Assembly (NCBI GenBank): GCA_003952965.2
Contig: CM025849.1
Span: 22,763,631-22,827,630, forward strand
Length of the DNA: 64,000 bases
Source: Morella rubra
Lineage: Eukaryota > Streptophyta > Magnoliopsida > Fagales > Myricaceae
Reading direction: 5' to 3'
In this document: piece after piece, positions 38,104 through 50,074 of the stretch
How the letters are laid out: each line of letters begins with the position of its first letter
Numbering within the stretch: the first letter of the stretch is position 1
Translations under genes and position numbers: made by a program
Notes under the pieces: generated by a model
Databases searched by the model: none
Seen by the model: the letters and a program-made list of their open reading frames with translations, nothing else
Told to the model about the DNA's origin: nothing

Positions 38104-39882
38104 TCACGTGTCCGGATCCGATTCGCCGGAAACACTCGACCCTCGACTATAGGACCTGTCTAGCCTCTGCGCCAGAGAGAGTAAAACCTGCCACGTGGCG
38201 TCTCCTTCTTGGACCCTATTGTTGAATAGCAAGGCCCGACTGTTCCTCAGGTCCCACAGGTTCTTTTGGATGACGCTCAGGTTGGTCGCGGCCACGTGTT
38301 CGAGAATCTCTCCTAGCTTCTCCACGTCCTTCTCTGCCACCCTAACCGATATCTCCGACCAGTTCACGGCGGTGGGGAAGGGCAACCGTATGTCATCCGC
38401 TATCACTACCGGGACGCATCCCAATGCGACCGACTCGACGAGTCTCGGACTCCATGGGGCCCAGCCACGAGGACACAAACAGAAAACGGACCGCGCGATC
38501 TCTGACTGGTAACCGGCGAAACGATGTCGATTCAGATAAAATCTCCGGTCGCCGTTGTATTTTCGCCATATCGCCGTCCGCACACGCCTACATCAACCCA
38601 AAGTCAAACGAAGACGAAGAAATTAGAACACGCTGGCAAATCACCGAGAAATACGAAATAGTTCGAGGGTAATTCAGGAAATCTGGAAGCAAAAGCTATG
38701 ATTAGAGGTTTGATTAGTTTAGAGGGAATGATGAATCAATTACTTGCTGTAAAATCGGCCGCTGACGTTCTTTGGATGGACTTCCATTTTGCCCCTGAAG
38801 AACACGAAAATATCTCGCCGCCCATCGACCGGGAAATTTTCGATGGTCGCCCGTACACTTTCCGGCGAGATGTAAGGTGGAATGACTACATTGTCAACGT
38901 CCTGACACGGGTGGTTATAGTTGACGCCAAAGGTCTGCAATATAATGGACTTCTTCAAGAATCCAGGTATCCCATCGGCAATCGCCACGTCCTCCTTCGA
39001 AAGACCCGGAAAGAAAACAACACAAAACAAGATATTCAGGAACACTGGAAACTCCTCCAGAAACCCAAAACACATAGAAGAAGCGAACCTTTTGGGAAAA
39101 AAATCGGGTATTGGCACTCACCATGGTGTGAAAGCACGCACCGTAGTCGTGTGAGGCGACGAAGACATGGTCCGAGCCCCGCGTCCGATTCCAAAACGGG
39201 TATTCGGAAGAGATGACCTGCACCGCTGATGCTAACAGATTCCTTGCGTGCCCGATTGCCGGGAACCCGTTCACTACGCTGAAGTTGCAGGACACGTACA
39301 CGGGCACGAAGAAAAAATCAGCTTCATAAGGATCAAACGTCCTCACATGGCTGTTCAACAAAGCTTGGTGGATGGCGACCTCTGCGGCAAACAAGTGGTT
39401 GCTGCACCGCTCGTTGGATAGCCAGTCCGTGTTGTACTTCGGCGGCAGATCGTAGACAAAAATCTTCAAGTTCTTCAACAGTGCTGTTGAAAAGATAAGA
39501 AGAAAAAAAAAAAAAAGTTCAGATTAAATGGGCAACATGAATCAAAAACTTAAGCAAGAATTTCAGGAGAAATAGATCAACCTGGATTGCTTGTGGGTTG
39601 TTGGAGGAGAGTGACGTTGGCAGACTCAAAGAGAGCGCGAGAAGCCAAAGTGGCTTCGGAGTTAGACGCATGGGTTCTAGTTAGAGAGGTTGGTTTGTTA
39701 TGTGTGTTATTGTTAGGGATGAAGCAGGATATAAAAAGGTAGAGGGACAGGGAGAACCAGAGGACCAATTTGTAGTATCTGTAAAAGAAACTCCTTTCTT
39801 GAGGTCTGCCATTTTTGTTGTGCAAGAGCCTCATGCTTACATAGAACCCCCTTTTCTTTGGAGTTTTCTTCGGCTCCGCCAT
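38104..39882 (-). CDS. GT47 exostosin-family glycosyltransferase, IRX7/FRA8/F8H-like
   Basis: Golgi type II membrane protein of the family needed for glucuronoxylan synthesis in secondary walls. In Arabidopsis, FRA8/IRX7 acts in making the xylan reducing-end sequence. Exons, minus strand: 39882-39582, 39483-39122, 38994-38744 and 38587-38104. All introns are GT-AG with consistent phases. The total is 1,398 nt, giving 465 aa, close to family length. The start is MAEPKKTPKKRG; an in-frame ATG at 39909 would add nine residues. A membrane anchor (YKLVLWFSLSLYLFISCFI) lies near residues 38-56. The exostosin domain begins KIFVYDLPPKYN near residue 107 and has FFFVPVYVSCNFS, HDYGACFHT, GRRDIFVFFRGKMEVHP and the signature SVFCLCPRGWAPWSPRLVES with GCVPVVIADDIRLPF. 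No lesion is seen. The final exon is GC-richer than its surroundings. Confidence 0.95.
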
Positions 39883-39909
39883 CTGATCATTTAAATCTAA
39901 CAAAACCAA

Positions 39910-40370
39910 GACGATCTCCTTTTCACATGTTAGAAGTTTAGTTGGGACAGGGCTTTCGGTTCTTGGTCTGTGATTAAGTGGAAACGAAGGAACAGTGATG
40001 GAGGGAAAAATCTGAGTTTGTTGGTACTTCGTTTTTGCGACACAAAAGAAATGAGCAGCATAAAAGTGAAAGGAAAAAAGAATAAAGAATTCAGTCTGTT
40101 AGGCCTTTCGAGTTTGTTCACGGGGTTTGGTTCAGTTCTGCTGCTTCCGCATAAAGAATTCCAAATTGACCGAACGTAGAGTTCTCACGCAGGACGGCAG
40201 GAGAGAGAGAGGGAGGAAGGAAGGGAGAGGAAGAGAGAGAGCTTAGGAGGCAGTGGGATTTCAGGAGGTCACATGGTGATGCAGAAGAATGGACCGCGGC
40301 GAAGGTCTCGGTTTCTATTATTATGTTTTCCTTGGTTTTAGTCCTTTTCAGAATTCTGACAAGTTCATTA
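39910..40370 (-). promoter_or_regulatory. Presumed promoter and 5' UTR of the GT47 gene
   Basis: The upstream flank on the minus strand holds a purine-rich (GAGA/GGAA) tract at about 40199-40245, read as C/T on the gene strand and common in plant 5' leaders. No certain TATA box was found. ORFs here overlap on both strands and have no recognisable content. Confidence 0.35.
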
Positions 40371-40375
40371 ACCGA

Positions 40376-40434
40376 AAATGCCTTTGTTGTTCTTTTTTTT
40401 TTTTTTTTTTTTATGAGAAATGCCTTTGTTGTTC
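40376..40434 (-). mobile_element. Tail-only micro-retroposon (25 bp) with perfect 17-bp TSD
   Basis: AAATGCCTTTGTTGTTC at 40376-40392 is repeated exactly at 40418-40434. The insert is 20 T plus ATGAG, that is CTCAT plus poly(A) on the minus strand. This is the clearest example of the class, about 0.5 kb upstream of the GT47 start codon. Confidence 0.8.
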
Positions 40435-40582
40435 GGCCATAAGGGTCAGCTGTGGGAGGACTGTTTGGTAAAAAGACAAAAAAGAGTTGCTTGTATTCTC
40501 CCCGTAAGCTTGTCTTAAAACAGCGGTTCACTCAATGTGTCATTAATGAAAACATAATGAATTTTACAGCAGCTGGATTAAG

Positions 40583-40614
<32 letters not shown>

Positions 40615-42416
40615 TAATCTTGTTTAAGTTTTTGGGTAGCTGAATTTTGCGGTGGAAGCCCTCGACTGTATTTGATGGATGGATGTGGTTCTTTACTGTT
40701 AAGGCACAGTAAAATATGTTTTCTGTAATTGTCCTCTAATAATAATTTATTTTTCTCTAAGAATTGACTCAACTAGCCCCCACATTACCAGCCTGAGGTA
40801 TGGTTTTCCTATTTACCCAAATAGATTTAGCTTGTTATTTGAATAAAAAAAAAAAGATAAATATATTTTTCACTTATTAATTATTATGTCTGATATATTG
40901 CATCTTATGATATATTGTATTTTTTAACTAAATGTTAGATACTTTACACACTAAATTATTTATTTTGATATATTATATTATCTAACTACTAATATATTTC
41001 TGACAATTAATTAATTGTACAACAATATCTTTAATATACATAAATTGGATCAAGAGTATTATCGTTATTTTAATTTAAATTTTTTAATAAAGAGTATAAT
41101 ATGTTAAAATTGATAATCAATATTTTAGACCTTTCTAATTAATAGGTAAAAAATTATATTTATCTTAAAAAATAATAAGTATTAATGTAAGCTAAAAATT
41201 GTGACATTGCCAATGAGCTGTGGGCCTGTGGCTTTAAATGTACTTTTCCTTGGAGTGAAAGGTGAGCCAGTGGATTTAATACCCATGGAGGGGTGGTTGG
41301 TTGGTGTGGCAGTAACATAAAAAAAAAATAAAAATATATATATATATATATATATAGTAATCGCGTATAAGTTGGGTGGAAAATATTAATGCTGGTCTTA
41401 AAGACACAAACTGTAGTGCGCTAAGTAATTAGTTCATCTTGGGAAGTAAGGGCAAAGTTGGAATAGAGGAAAGGAAGAATCCGAAGCACATGGATTTTGG
41501 GTTGGTGCCTGGTGGGGGCACTTGTCAAGGAATTAAAAAGCTTCAAATTAAGGAAGTCTGAAAGTCTTGAGAGATCACAGGACTGGTACAAGTTGGGAGA
41601 GAGATGGAATAGAATGCATGGGACGGCGCATATTAAAATCCGAGCTGCTCGATTCCTGGTGGTTGAATTGGAGTCGAACAAAAACTCTGCTCGACTCAAG
41701 TTGTCGTTTTCCTCTTCTTCTGGTCATAGCTCGACAATTCAAAGCCTCGTATGTAAATATCGATAGGCCAATCAAGGAAGGTAAGCTTTCAACACTTGAA
41801 CGGACAAGTGGCATGCAATTTGATTATGTGTAGCGCAAGTAAAGAGACGCATTTGTTGTAATCTAGTGGTACCGAAACCGATAGAATTGAAAACCGGAAC
41901 TCTCTTTTTAGTTCTATATACTGGATAAAATTGGAATTTTTGATATGGGAAATCCAAAATTTCGATTCTAATAATTGTGATTTTTTTGGCTAAATTATAT
42001 ATGGGTCATAATGAACCCAACACTACTTTTAGGTATTTTGAATATGTATTTGGTGTTTTTTTGGTCAAATTGGGCTTATGAATTAGAATTTGAGCCCTTT
42101 TCATTTTTAGTGTGTTCTAACCATCATGAATTAGTTATTTGATACACATTATTTAATTTTTCATATGTGAAATAACAAAATTAAAATAAAAAATTAATCC
42201 AAAATGCATGTAATTTTGTTACTTGATAATTTCTATCAACAACAAATAAAGTGTTGGCTATACTTGTTAATTTTTTTAATAAGGGGTCAAATTTTTTAAG
42301 AAAAAATTATTAAGAATAGGAATTTTCGAAATCTTTCCTGAATTTTCCAATTCCAGTTTCGAAATTTGAAAAAAAAAATCCAATTAGTTTTCGGTTTCGA
42401 TATTAACCGAATGCGG
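40435..42416. other. AT-rich intergenic DNA
   Basis: It contains a 27-T run at about 40590-40616 and an (AT)n run at about 41334-41356. Overlapping ORFs at 41497-41833 (up to 92 aa) have no recognisable motif. From about 41868 there is a hAT-like repeat with 'ACCGAAACCG' and 'AATTCCAGTTTCG' motifs related to 57106-57642. Confidence 0.4.
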
Positions 42417-42650
42417 TGTTAGAGATATAATTCAAATAATAAAATATTCATCTTCCTATTAGTTTAAGCTTTTGAGATGAATGGTAGATTCTCATGGTAT
42501 CAAAGTCAAGGTCATGAGTTTAAGACCTCCTAATTAAAGAAGAGTTCGGCCTACACGTGAGAGGGAGTGTTAAGGATATAATTCAAATTATAAAATCTTC
42601 ATCTTCCTATTAGTTTAAACTTTTAGAATAAATGGTAGATTCACATGCGG
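42412..42650 (+). mobile_element. Complete TRIM retrotransposon, 229 bp, with 5-bp TSD
   Basis: Two 78-bp LTRs (42417-42494 and 42568-42645), TGTTAG...TCTCA and TGTTAA...TCACA, differ at only a handful of bases. Directly after the first lies TGGTATCAAAGTC (PBS, initiator tRNA-Met type, one base off). Directly before the second lies GAGAGGGAG, a polypurine tract. TGCGG flanks the element at 42412-42416 and 42646-42650 exactly. There is no coding capacity, so it must have moved with proteins supplied in trans. Confidence 0.93.
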
Positions 42651-44090
42651 AACTGGAATTTTCTATATATCATAACAAGAAAAAAAGTCGTATTGGAATT
42701 ATCGCATTCAAAAATTTTGACTCTTTTTTTAAATATTATTCGTCTATAGTAATTCCATTAAGTGATGTGCTCCTACACGTATCACAATTTCTTTCAATAA
42801 AAAAAAGAAGGAAAAACTACATAGTAGGTCCCATCTTTATAGAGCAAAATCAGAGTGCATCTCCTCCTCAAGTTTCAAAATACCCTTCTAAAAACAAAAT
42901 TACTGAAAACACTGAGAAATTAAAAAAAAAAACCCTTAACTACTCTTTCGATTTTATTTTTAAATTTTTTTAAATTTTTTATTGGAGGGACATTTTGGTA
43001 GGTATACACTACTTTTTGTATGGTTTAAAACTGAATGTTGTGAAAATTAAAGAGATTAAAATTTTATTGGATTTGGTGAGAAAGGAATTGAAAATATAGG
43101 ATTTTATGAGAGTTTCTGAAAAAGTGAAAGAGATATATAATTTGAGTGAATTTTTTTATATTTATTGTGATGGAAAGAAATGATTTGATGGGAGAGAAAT
43201 GATTTTCAAGTTATTATTATTATTTTTTAATTTCAGAATTAAAATTAGAAGAGAAATAATATTGTTGTGGTGAGTGACACTTTTAATTTAAAAGGGAGTA
43301 ATCAGAAAATTAGAATTTGAGGGAGACTTTGATTTTATCTCATATTTTCCCAAGAAAATAAATGTTAAGAATTTAAAAAATTGCCTAATATTTATTAAAC
43401 ACACCAAGTGATTAAGTGACAAAATACTAACCATAATTAATTAGTTTGATGATAATTGTTATTGAGAGTTAGAAATTCCATATAATTTTACCCTTAAACT
43501 ATTTTGGAATATATATTCTTGTTCGTTATAAAGAATAAGAATCTTTACTCTCAGGACACCATCAAAGAAATTAGTAATTAAGCTATAGGAACAGATGGGT
43601 AACTTGGCCTTTAGGTCGACCATATTCCTGGATGAGTAACTGAAGGTTTTTAATTTGAACTCGTGATAAACGTTATAGATTTGTGTTAGACATGATATAT
43701 ATTCGACGACAAACTTAGTGCTTTGATAGATGATCATGGTATCAAAGAATTCTAATCCTTATAAGCATCCATTGAGTACTGTACACCCTTTTGCTTTTCC
43801 GACGATATGAAACAATTGATCAAAAAGTCAACTTGTTCGTGCATGGCATATTTCTGCCGCATGAGCAACAGGGAAAGAGACCAGCAGAAAAGAGAGCCGA
43901 CTCCTACTAGTTTCGTACGGGCACGGCAAGCGGCTGTTTTCCCTGAGCTGGACAGCAAACAGAACCAAGTTTATAATTAAAAACTCATGAATGATTTAGG
44001 AAAACAACAAAAGAAACCTATTTCTCTAACACATCAAAATGTTTCTCCCAACAAGGCAAAAACCCTAGTCGACTGCCTCTCGTAATTTCC
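42651..44090. other. Gene-free intergenic stretch
   Basis: AT-rich. At about 43140-43170 it carries the MITE-like core also seen at about 24090, 28805 and 47870 (GTGAATTTTTTTATATTTATTGT-like). No gene supported. Confidence 0.4.
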
Positions 44091-44091
44091 T

Positions 44092-44141
44092 TATAGCTCC
44101 ATTATTATTATTTTTTTTTGGGTAAGTATAGCTCCATTATT
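44092..44141 (-). mobile_element. Tail-only micro-retroposon (20 bp) with perfect 15-bp TSD
   Basis: TATAGCTCCATTATT at 44092-44106 is repeated exactly at 44127-44141. The insert reads ATTA, nine T, then GGGTAAG, which on the minus strand is CTTACCC plus an A-rich tail. Confidence 0.72.
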
Positions 44142-45735
44142 TTCTCTTGCACATCTGTAATTGTTCTCCGGCTGGTAAATATAAGCAGCAGGTTCGAACG
44201 AAAGCGTCAAATCTAAAGCTCTTATTATGGGTAGTTTAGAGTCGCGTTTTTAAATCTAATGGACATAAAAAGGACATGCATCACCTATCGTGGGCTTGTT
44301 CTAGTGATTAGGACTTATCTGTAAGTGGAAGTCGCATGAATGTGAATGGATCTGCGCTAACTTTCAAGATTTACAATTGTATGATAGGTGAATACATTCA
44401 AGTGGCCTGCCAGATTTCTACTCATTAGAAGAAAAAAAAACATTCATCCATTTTCTTCATCTATGTGCGTATTAAAAAAATAGGGTATTAGTTATATTTC
44501 AAAGTCAGAACATCTCGGTGGTGGTCCGTCAAATTGCAGCCATGGAAAATGTATTGCGGGTTGAATAGGCCATGAGCCAAAAACTGATGTCAGTTGACGA
44601 ATATTTTAGATGTCTAAATTAGTCAGATAAGCAATCATAATCATAATTAATCAGGTTACTTCCGTGAGCAGGTAGCCAAGCCCTCCCCACATCATGTTTT
44701 GGATGCATTCGATCTGGATAGTTGATAAGTCGCTTATTAATTAGAGGTATACGTGTGAATTCAGCTATGCCTGCCGATATTTGGTGGATTGGAACTTGGC
44801 AGACACGCACCGGAATAACTATCGCCGTGGGGCCCCAGACTTTCGAGTAATCTCTCAGCTAACCAATCAAGTGCGATTTTTGTGATCGATCCCTTTCCCT
44901 TGCAGATTACGGAAGGGTCGGTTCTAAGTTCATGAGACTTTCGTAATTTTTTTTTCCTTGGGACTGCGAAGTTGAATCTGAAGGCACGAATGGATCGGGT
45001 ACTTGAGTCATTTCTCATACGGACCCAGTTTTCTTTCTCCGTCCGTCAAAAACAACTGCACCAGAACCAAGTCATAATTCAAGTTTAGATCTCATTTCTT
45101 TCTCTGTACGTATCAGAAAGCACTAATGACTGAACTAGGGCTGGAAATTATTCTCATCAGGTGTTGGATTTGAGAGGTGTAATGATGATAAAGTGGGGCA
45201 TCTTGAACTAATTGGACGTAATGATGCACCCTTGGCCTTTTCGCAGAATGTGAATTACATAACTCTGTCCGTCCTCCGTGTCTTTGAGCTGCCTAGTGGT
45301 GTGCTTTTTTCTTACTTTTCTGAGCTACTACTCCATTTTCGTGGCAAACTTCTGTCTCCTTGGCTATTTATGGAAAGAAGTGGAATGATGTGGTCAATTC
45401 ATTAGTGTTTGAGGGTTTATAAGAGTTCAGGATTACTTTCCTGATTTTAATGTTTTACATAAGATTTTGTTTGCAGAAAAGTATATATAAAGAGAGAAAT
45501 AGAAGGAAAACTTCTAAAAAAGAAGAAGCAGAAAATACATAATAAGAAATCAAATATAAGGAAATGATAGTTTCAAACTTTGTCATATTTGATTAATTAT
45601 GATGTACCTTTGTACTAGTATCTTATGGTAGGTGGTGTTTGTGAGTTAAAATTTTGAGTGATCAGAATGTTTCCGCAGTAACAGAAAGCGGGATGGACCA
45701 TTGAATTACTTTTCTCCAGGAAGATATGGACCAGC
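44142..45735. other. Gene-free intergenic stretch
   Basis: Short ORFs on both strands (for example 44761-45018 minus and 45193-45405 plus) have no recognisable motif. No repeat structure was found. Confidence 0.35.
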
Positions 45736-45739
45736 AAGC

Positions 45740-45783
45740 ACCATGCAGTTACCTTTTTTTTTTTTTTGCTAAGTACCATGCAG
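45740..45783 (-). mobile_element. Tail-only micro-retroposon with 9-14 bp TSD
   Basis: ACCATGCAG at 45740-45748 and 45775-45783 is perfect. Extended to 14 bases it matches at 12. The insert includes 14 T then GCTAAGT, that is ACTTAGC plus poly(A) on the minus strand. Confidence 0.6.
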
Positions 45784-45854
45784 GTCCCTTAATACCTATG
45801 TGCTTGAATCCCAATTTTCTTGGGCCCCAGTTGGGCTATTGATCTGGGCCCTCC

Positions 45855-45904
45855 ATCCACATTATTAAATTTTTTTTTTTTTTTTTAGATATCCACATTA
45901 TTAA
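45855..45904 (-). mobile_element. Tail-only micro-retroposon (22 bp) with perfect 14-bp TSD
   Basis: ATCCACATTATTAA at 45855-45868 is repeated exactly at 45891-45904. The insert is A, 17 T, AGAT. It lies only about 70 bases from the case at 45740. Confidence 0.72.
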
Positions 45905-47456
45905 TCTACTAAAAAGGGACAACAAAGGTCCCCTTAGTTTGTTTGTACGGTAATATTCCTCTGCCATATGAGCACTGAACAATTTATAGACCGATGGCCA
46001 TCCTGATCCTCAAAAGAGGTAGCACTGTATACGGTTGTGGAATGTGGGGTCTGTGTCCTAATTCCCTGGGGATCATTCAAGAGAAGGGATTGGGAGGGCC
46101 CTAATTTGGAGGACTATTAGCCGAAAACGCACAGGTTTTTTTTTCTGGGGCACTGACCCTACTACTTGGAAATGTGAGCTGTACAGGCACATGCAAAAGC
46201 CTCTATCCACGTAGCGCATTACTGATCACGAGCTGAATTATTAGCACAAAACATAGAACAGGCACTACACATGTTGGCTGATGGCTCTGGCAGAGGGAAC
46301 CAGTTTGAAATTTTAAAGCTGATTGTAATGGAACAACTTCTTTGTTCTTCCTTCTGCTGTAGTACTGGTGATTAGAAGATGGATATGGGCCCCGTTTGTC
46401 TGTGCCTTATGGACCATGGTCTAGCCAGGGACGAAGTTTGGATTCTATATTAAGGGTGCCAGTTTCATAACAATAGATTTGGGGTGCCAAAATGGAACAA
46501 ATATAATTTTTTTTGATAAATTATCCTTTTCAACCCTATATGTGATTTTCATTTTGATTTCTAGTTTTTACATTTTGCATCCTAGTTTAAGAACTCAACA
46601 TTAAGGGTTTGTTTGTTTGCTTGTAAATAAATTTCGTAATTTGTTTTACTTATTTTCAGGTATTTGGCAAGCACTTGAAAATAAGGTCAAAGTAAAAATT
46701 TTTAAGTCAATTGTAAAAACTTTATTATTTTTCAGAAAACAAACTAAGCTCAAATTTTCCGTAAACCAATTTTTTTTTTTGGGAACATTATAGTAACGCC
46801 CTTTATCTATGATAAAAAATCAGTAAGTCTCCCTCAAGTTCCAAAATATTTTATTCCGCCTCATATTTTAAAAAATAATCAATTATTGTCTTTTAAACCA
46901 CATGCAAAATGATCGAAATGTCTCTCTAAGACAAAATTATTAAAAAAATAAAAAATGATATACAAATAAAAAGTAATATTTTTTAAAAAAAAATTGAATT
47001 TGAAAGTTGCATATGATAGTTTTATATTTTCTCTCTTTCAGGCTAGGTGGGAACTTCTTCTTAGTTGGCTAACAACAATTGAACTGCGGGACAAATTTTA
47101 TCGCAAAAGTGTACCTCATGGGCCTTCACGTTGAAATCAGTACCTTAGGGACTAAAATATTAAAATTTTGAAAAAAATTTCATGCCACAAAGCAGCCTAT
47201 GATTGGTGTTGAGATGAAATCTAAAATCTGCGTAAGCACAATTTTGTTTGTTGGCTAATGACAATAGGATGGAGATTGATTTGTCTAAAAGCTTGCCTCA
47301 GGAACCCAACGGTTGAAATAGATACTTGAGGGACTAAAATGTGAAAAGTGTAAACTACAGAGACTTGTACGATAATTAAGGTTTTTTTTTTTTTATGTAA
47401 ATACGTAAATCATTAAGCGTGTCAAACATTAAAAAAAAAAAAAAATATTTTCTTGA
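45905..47456. other. Gene-free intergenic stretch with a possible hAT end
   Basis: CAGGGACGAAGTTTGGATT at about 46427 resembles a hAT terminus, but no partner end or TSD was found. The rest is AT-rich with several T-runs and no gene. Confidence 0.35.
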
Positions 47457-47711
47457 AAATATTTTGGGAAATTGGCAATATGGTCACTGGGTTTATACCA
47501 TGTTGACGATTTAGTCACTAGGTTTCAATTTTTTTATTATATGGTCACTCAATCCATATCCTCGTGACGATTTGGTCCTGCTATCAAACCTCCGTCAATC
47601 CATTTAACGGAATGCCCTGCCACGTCAGCTTTTTAACACGTCAGCGCCACACGTCAGCCAAATTAACCACGTCAGATCATCATTAAATAAAACGTTGCGT
47701 TTTGTCATTTA

Positions 47712-48909
47712 GGGAAATTGACAATTTGATCACTAGGTTTATACCCCACTGACAAAATAGTCACTAAGTTTACTTTTTTTACATTTTGGTCACTGAGTCC
47801 ATGCCCATAGGACGATATGGTCCTTTCATCCATATTCTGTCACTACATGTAAAAAAAAAAATGATGAGTGAATTTTATATTTATTGTAATAAAAAATAAT
47901 TTTATAAAAAAAGATTATTTTATAAACCAAAATTTTGATTCGGAAACACACGTGACACCAACTTCCATTTACGCTCATACTATAAATCCATTGGCATTAG
48001 CTCTGTCCCTAATGTAATAATATATTTCTATTACATGAAAATTTATATTCTTTTTTTTTTATAAGCAATAAAATTTATATTTACTTTCTTAAAAAGAAGT
48101 GATATTATCATGTGGTAGTTCTTGCAAGTGGATCAGTAAAGGTAGCATGATGATGATGAGATTGAGTTTATTCTATAGATCATAACGCACTAAGACAAAA
48201 AATTAATAAGGCTTCAAGGTATGGAAAAGATGATAAGAGATGAGACAACTGACCAACTTTAGAATCTGCTAATGCCCATAAAGAATAATTCTTCGGATAT
48301 CTCCTCCCATTCATGTATTGCGTGGAAGGAAATCATGATATATATTATTATTTTTCTTTCTTTTTTTAGCTCTTGTCACATCCACGCAAGGCTCCGCCAA
48401 TATCGTAGTGGGTTATAATAAATATTTTTTTTGAAACTAATATTAATAGATCTTTGCTTGATTATGGACTGTCTTTGATGTCACATAGACACGAGTCAAC
48501 GCAAGAAATTTCACTTCTAGACTGTTATCTTTTTATTAAATGATATATACACTTACCACACTTTAATTATGGGAGTCACTTTCATCTATTATTTTTGTCA
48601 CATTTCACTTAACAACTATTGATTTCAGATATTCCGTATTTTTATTTAAAAATTTTCGTCAATTCAATCGAAAAGTAATTTTTTTTACATATAAAATGAT
48701 AATTTTATCTCATGGTTAATCTGTATGACGTGTTTTGGTGACATGTTTAAGGCTGACGTGGCATTGGATTCCGTTAAATGGATTGACAGAATATGGACAG
48801 AAGGATCAAATTGTCACACGGGTATGGACTCAGTGACCATAATGTAAAAAAATGAAACCTAGTGATTAAATCAGTGGTATAAACCTAGTGACCATATTGT
48901 CAATTTCCC
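47712..48909. mobile_element. Inner Mutator-like element nested in the outer one
   Basis: GGGAAATTGACAATTTGATC (left) and its near inverse (right, TTGTCAATTTCCC ending near 48909) bound an inner element with TIRs of the same family. The flanking nine bases, TGTCATTTA and TTTAATTTA, match at 7 of 9. The interior is AT-rich and non-coding and contains the tail-only insert at 48038. Confidence 0.72.
48038..48081 (-). mobile_element. Tail-only micro-retroposon, unit 1 copy
   Basis: AAAATTTATATT at 48038-48049 and 48070-48081 flank a T-run plus ATAAGCA. The TSD is longer and perfect in the duplicated copy at 52477-52525, so this copy has mutated since. Confidence 0.65.
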
Positions 48910-50074
48910 TTTAATTTACATGACTAAACGCAGCGTTTTGCTTAAGGATTCTAGCTGACAAGTTAATCTGGCTGACGTATGGCGCTGACGTGGCAGGGCA
49001 TTCCATTAAATGGATTGACGAAGTTTGACGGCAGGACCAAATCATCACAAGGGTATGGACTGAGTGACCATATAGTAAAAAAAAATAAAACTTAGTGACT
49101 AAATCTTCAGTGTGGTATAAACCTAGTGATCATATTGTCAATTTCTCAAATATTTTAAAAGAATAACCAAACACTGAAAGGGAAATTTTTTTCTCAAAAA
49201 CATTTCAATGAAAAAGTTTTTTACATAAAATAATAGTTTTTCAAGCAAACAAACGAACTCTAAAAGTTAACATAAAAAGGACACATGACACAATCTTAAG
49301 TGTACACATGTTAGCAGTGGTGGAGTTAGGATTTTTTTTGGAGGCCAAACTAATTTAATATTATTATTTAAATAAAATAAAAATATTTAATTTCATATAT
49401 GAATTTTAACTTATAACAAAAGAAAGAACACAAAATATTTTATAAAAATTTCAATTTGGATACATAAAAAAAACCAAACACACGACACCTATGCATGTAT
49501 CTCGGCATAAGTTGCGAAACAATACCTTTTAGGAGGTTTCTCCAAATCTTTATTTGAGCTTTTTTGGTTTTGTAACTTGTCCTACACTTTTGTCTATTTA
49601 ACATTTGCACCAAAAAAGAAAAGAAAATAACTATTAATTAATTAATATTTTCATCTTCAATAAATAACAAAGATGAAGAATTCAAAGAAAAAAAAAAACA
49701 CTTACAAAAAATTGTGGTCCCTACTCCCTAGTGCAAAGAATTCTTGCTCGGTCTCTCTTTCTTTCCCCCACGATAGAGGAAAAAAAAATCCCCACGATAG
49801 AGGAAAAAAAAATCACAACTCTGTTTCTCTTTCTCTGTTTGCCGTTTTGTGGGACGGCTGGAGCCTGGATGTGACTCTCTTTCTCTCTCAATCGTTTTGT
49901 TTTTCTTTCTTTCTCTGTTGGCTATAACTATTAGAGATAATATCATAATCAAATCTTGAAGATTTGATATGATATTATTGTTATGATGAGATTCAAGTTT
50001 TAAATTTAAATATTAAAATTTAAATATAAAATATTCTCCTATTATGCTTTGTATTGTTTCTATAAATAAAGTGT

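Larger units (their letters stand above)
47457..49156. mobile_element. Mutator-like element with long TIRs and 9-bp TSD
   Basis: AAATATTTT at 47457-47465 and 49148-49156 flank 1,682 bp. The ends are GGGAAATTGGCAATATGGTC on the left and, inverted, GAGAAATTGACAATATGATC on the right. The inverted similarity extends about 240 bp inward, with shared phrases such as CCGTCAATCCATTTAACGG and TGCCCTGCCACGTCAGC. A 9-bp TSD and long TIRs are Mutator hallmarks. No transposase is present. A second pair of related TIRs lies inside (47712-48909). Confidence 0.88.

Noticed and set aside
38195-39216. Several plus-strand ORFs of 77-172 aa
   Set aside because: They overlap GT47 exons on the other strand and have no recognisable domain.
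46427-48013. hAT element from CAGGGACGAAG to CTCTGTCCCTA
   Set aside because: The ends are only loosely inverted, no 8-bp TSD is present, and the proposed right end lies within the Mutator-like element, which conflicts with simple nesting.
49673-49952. Overlapping ORFs on both strands, repeated at about 54119-54397
   Set aside because: They are made of C/T- or A/G-rich simple sequence and give Ser/Phe- or Lys/Glu-rich text. The second copy is due to the tandem duplication.
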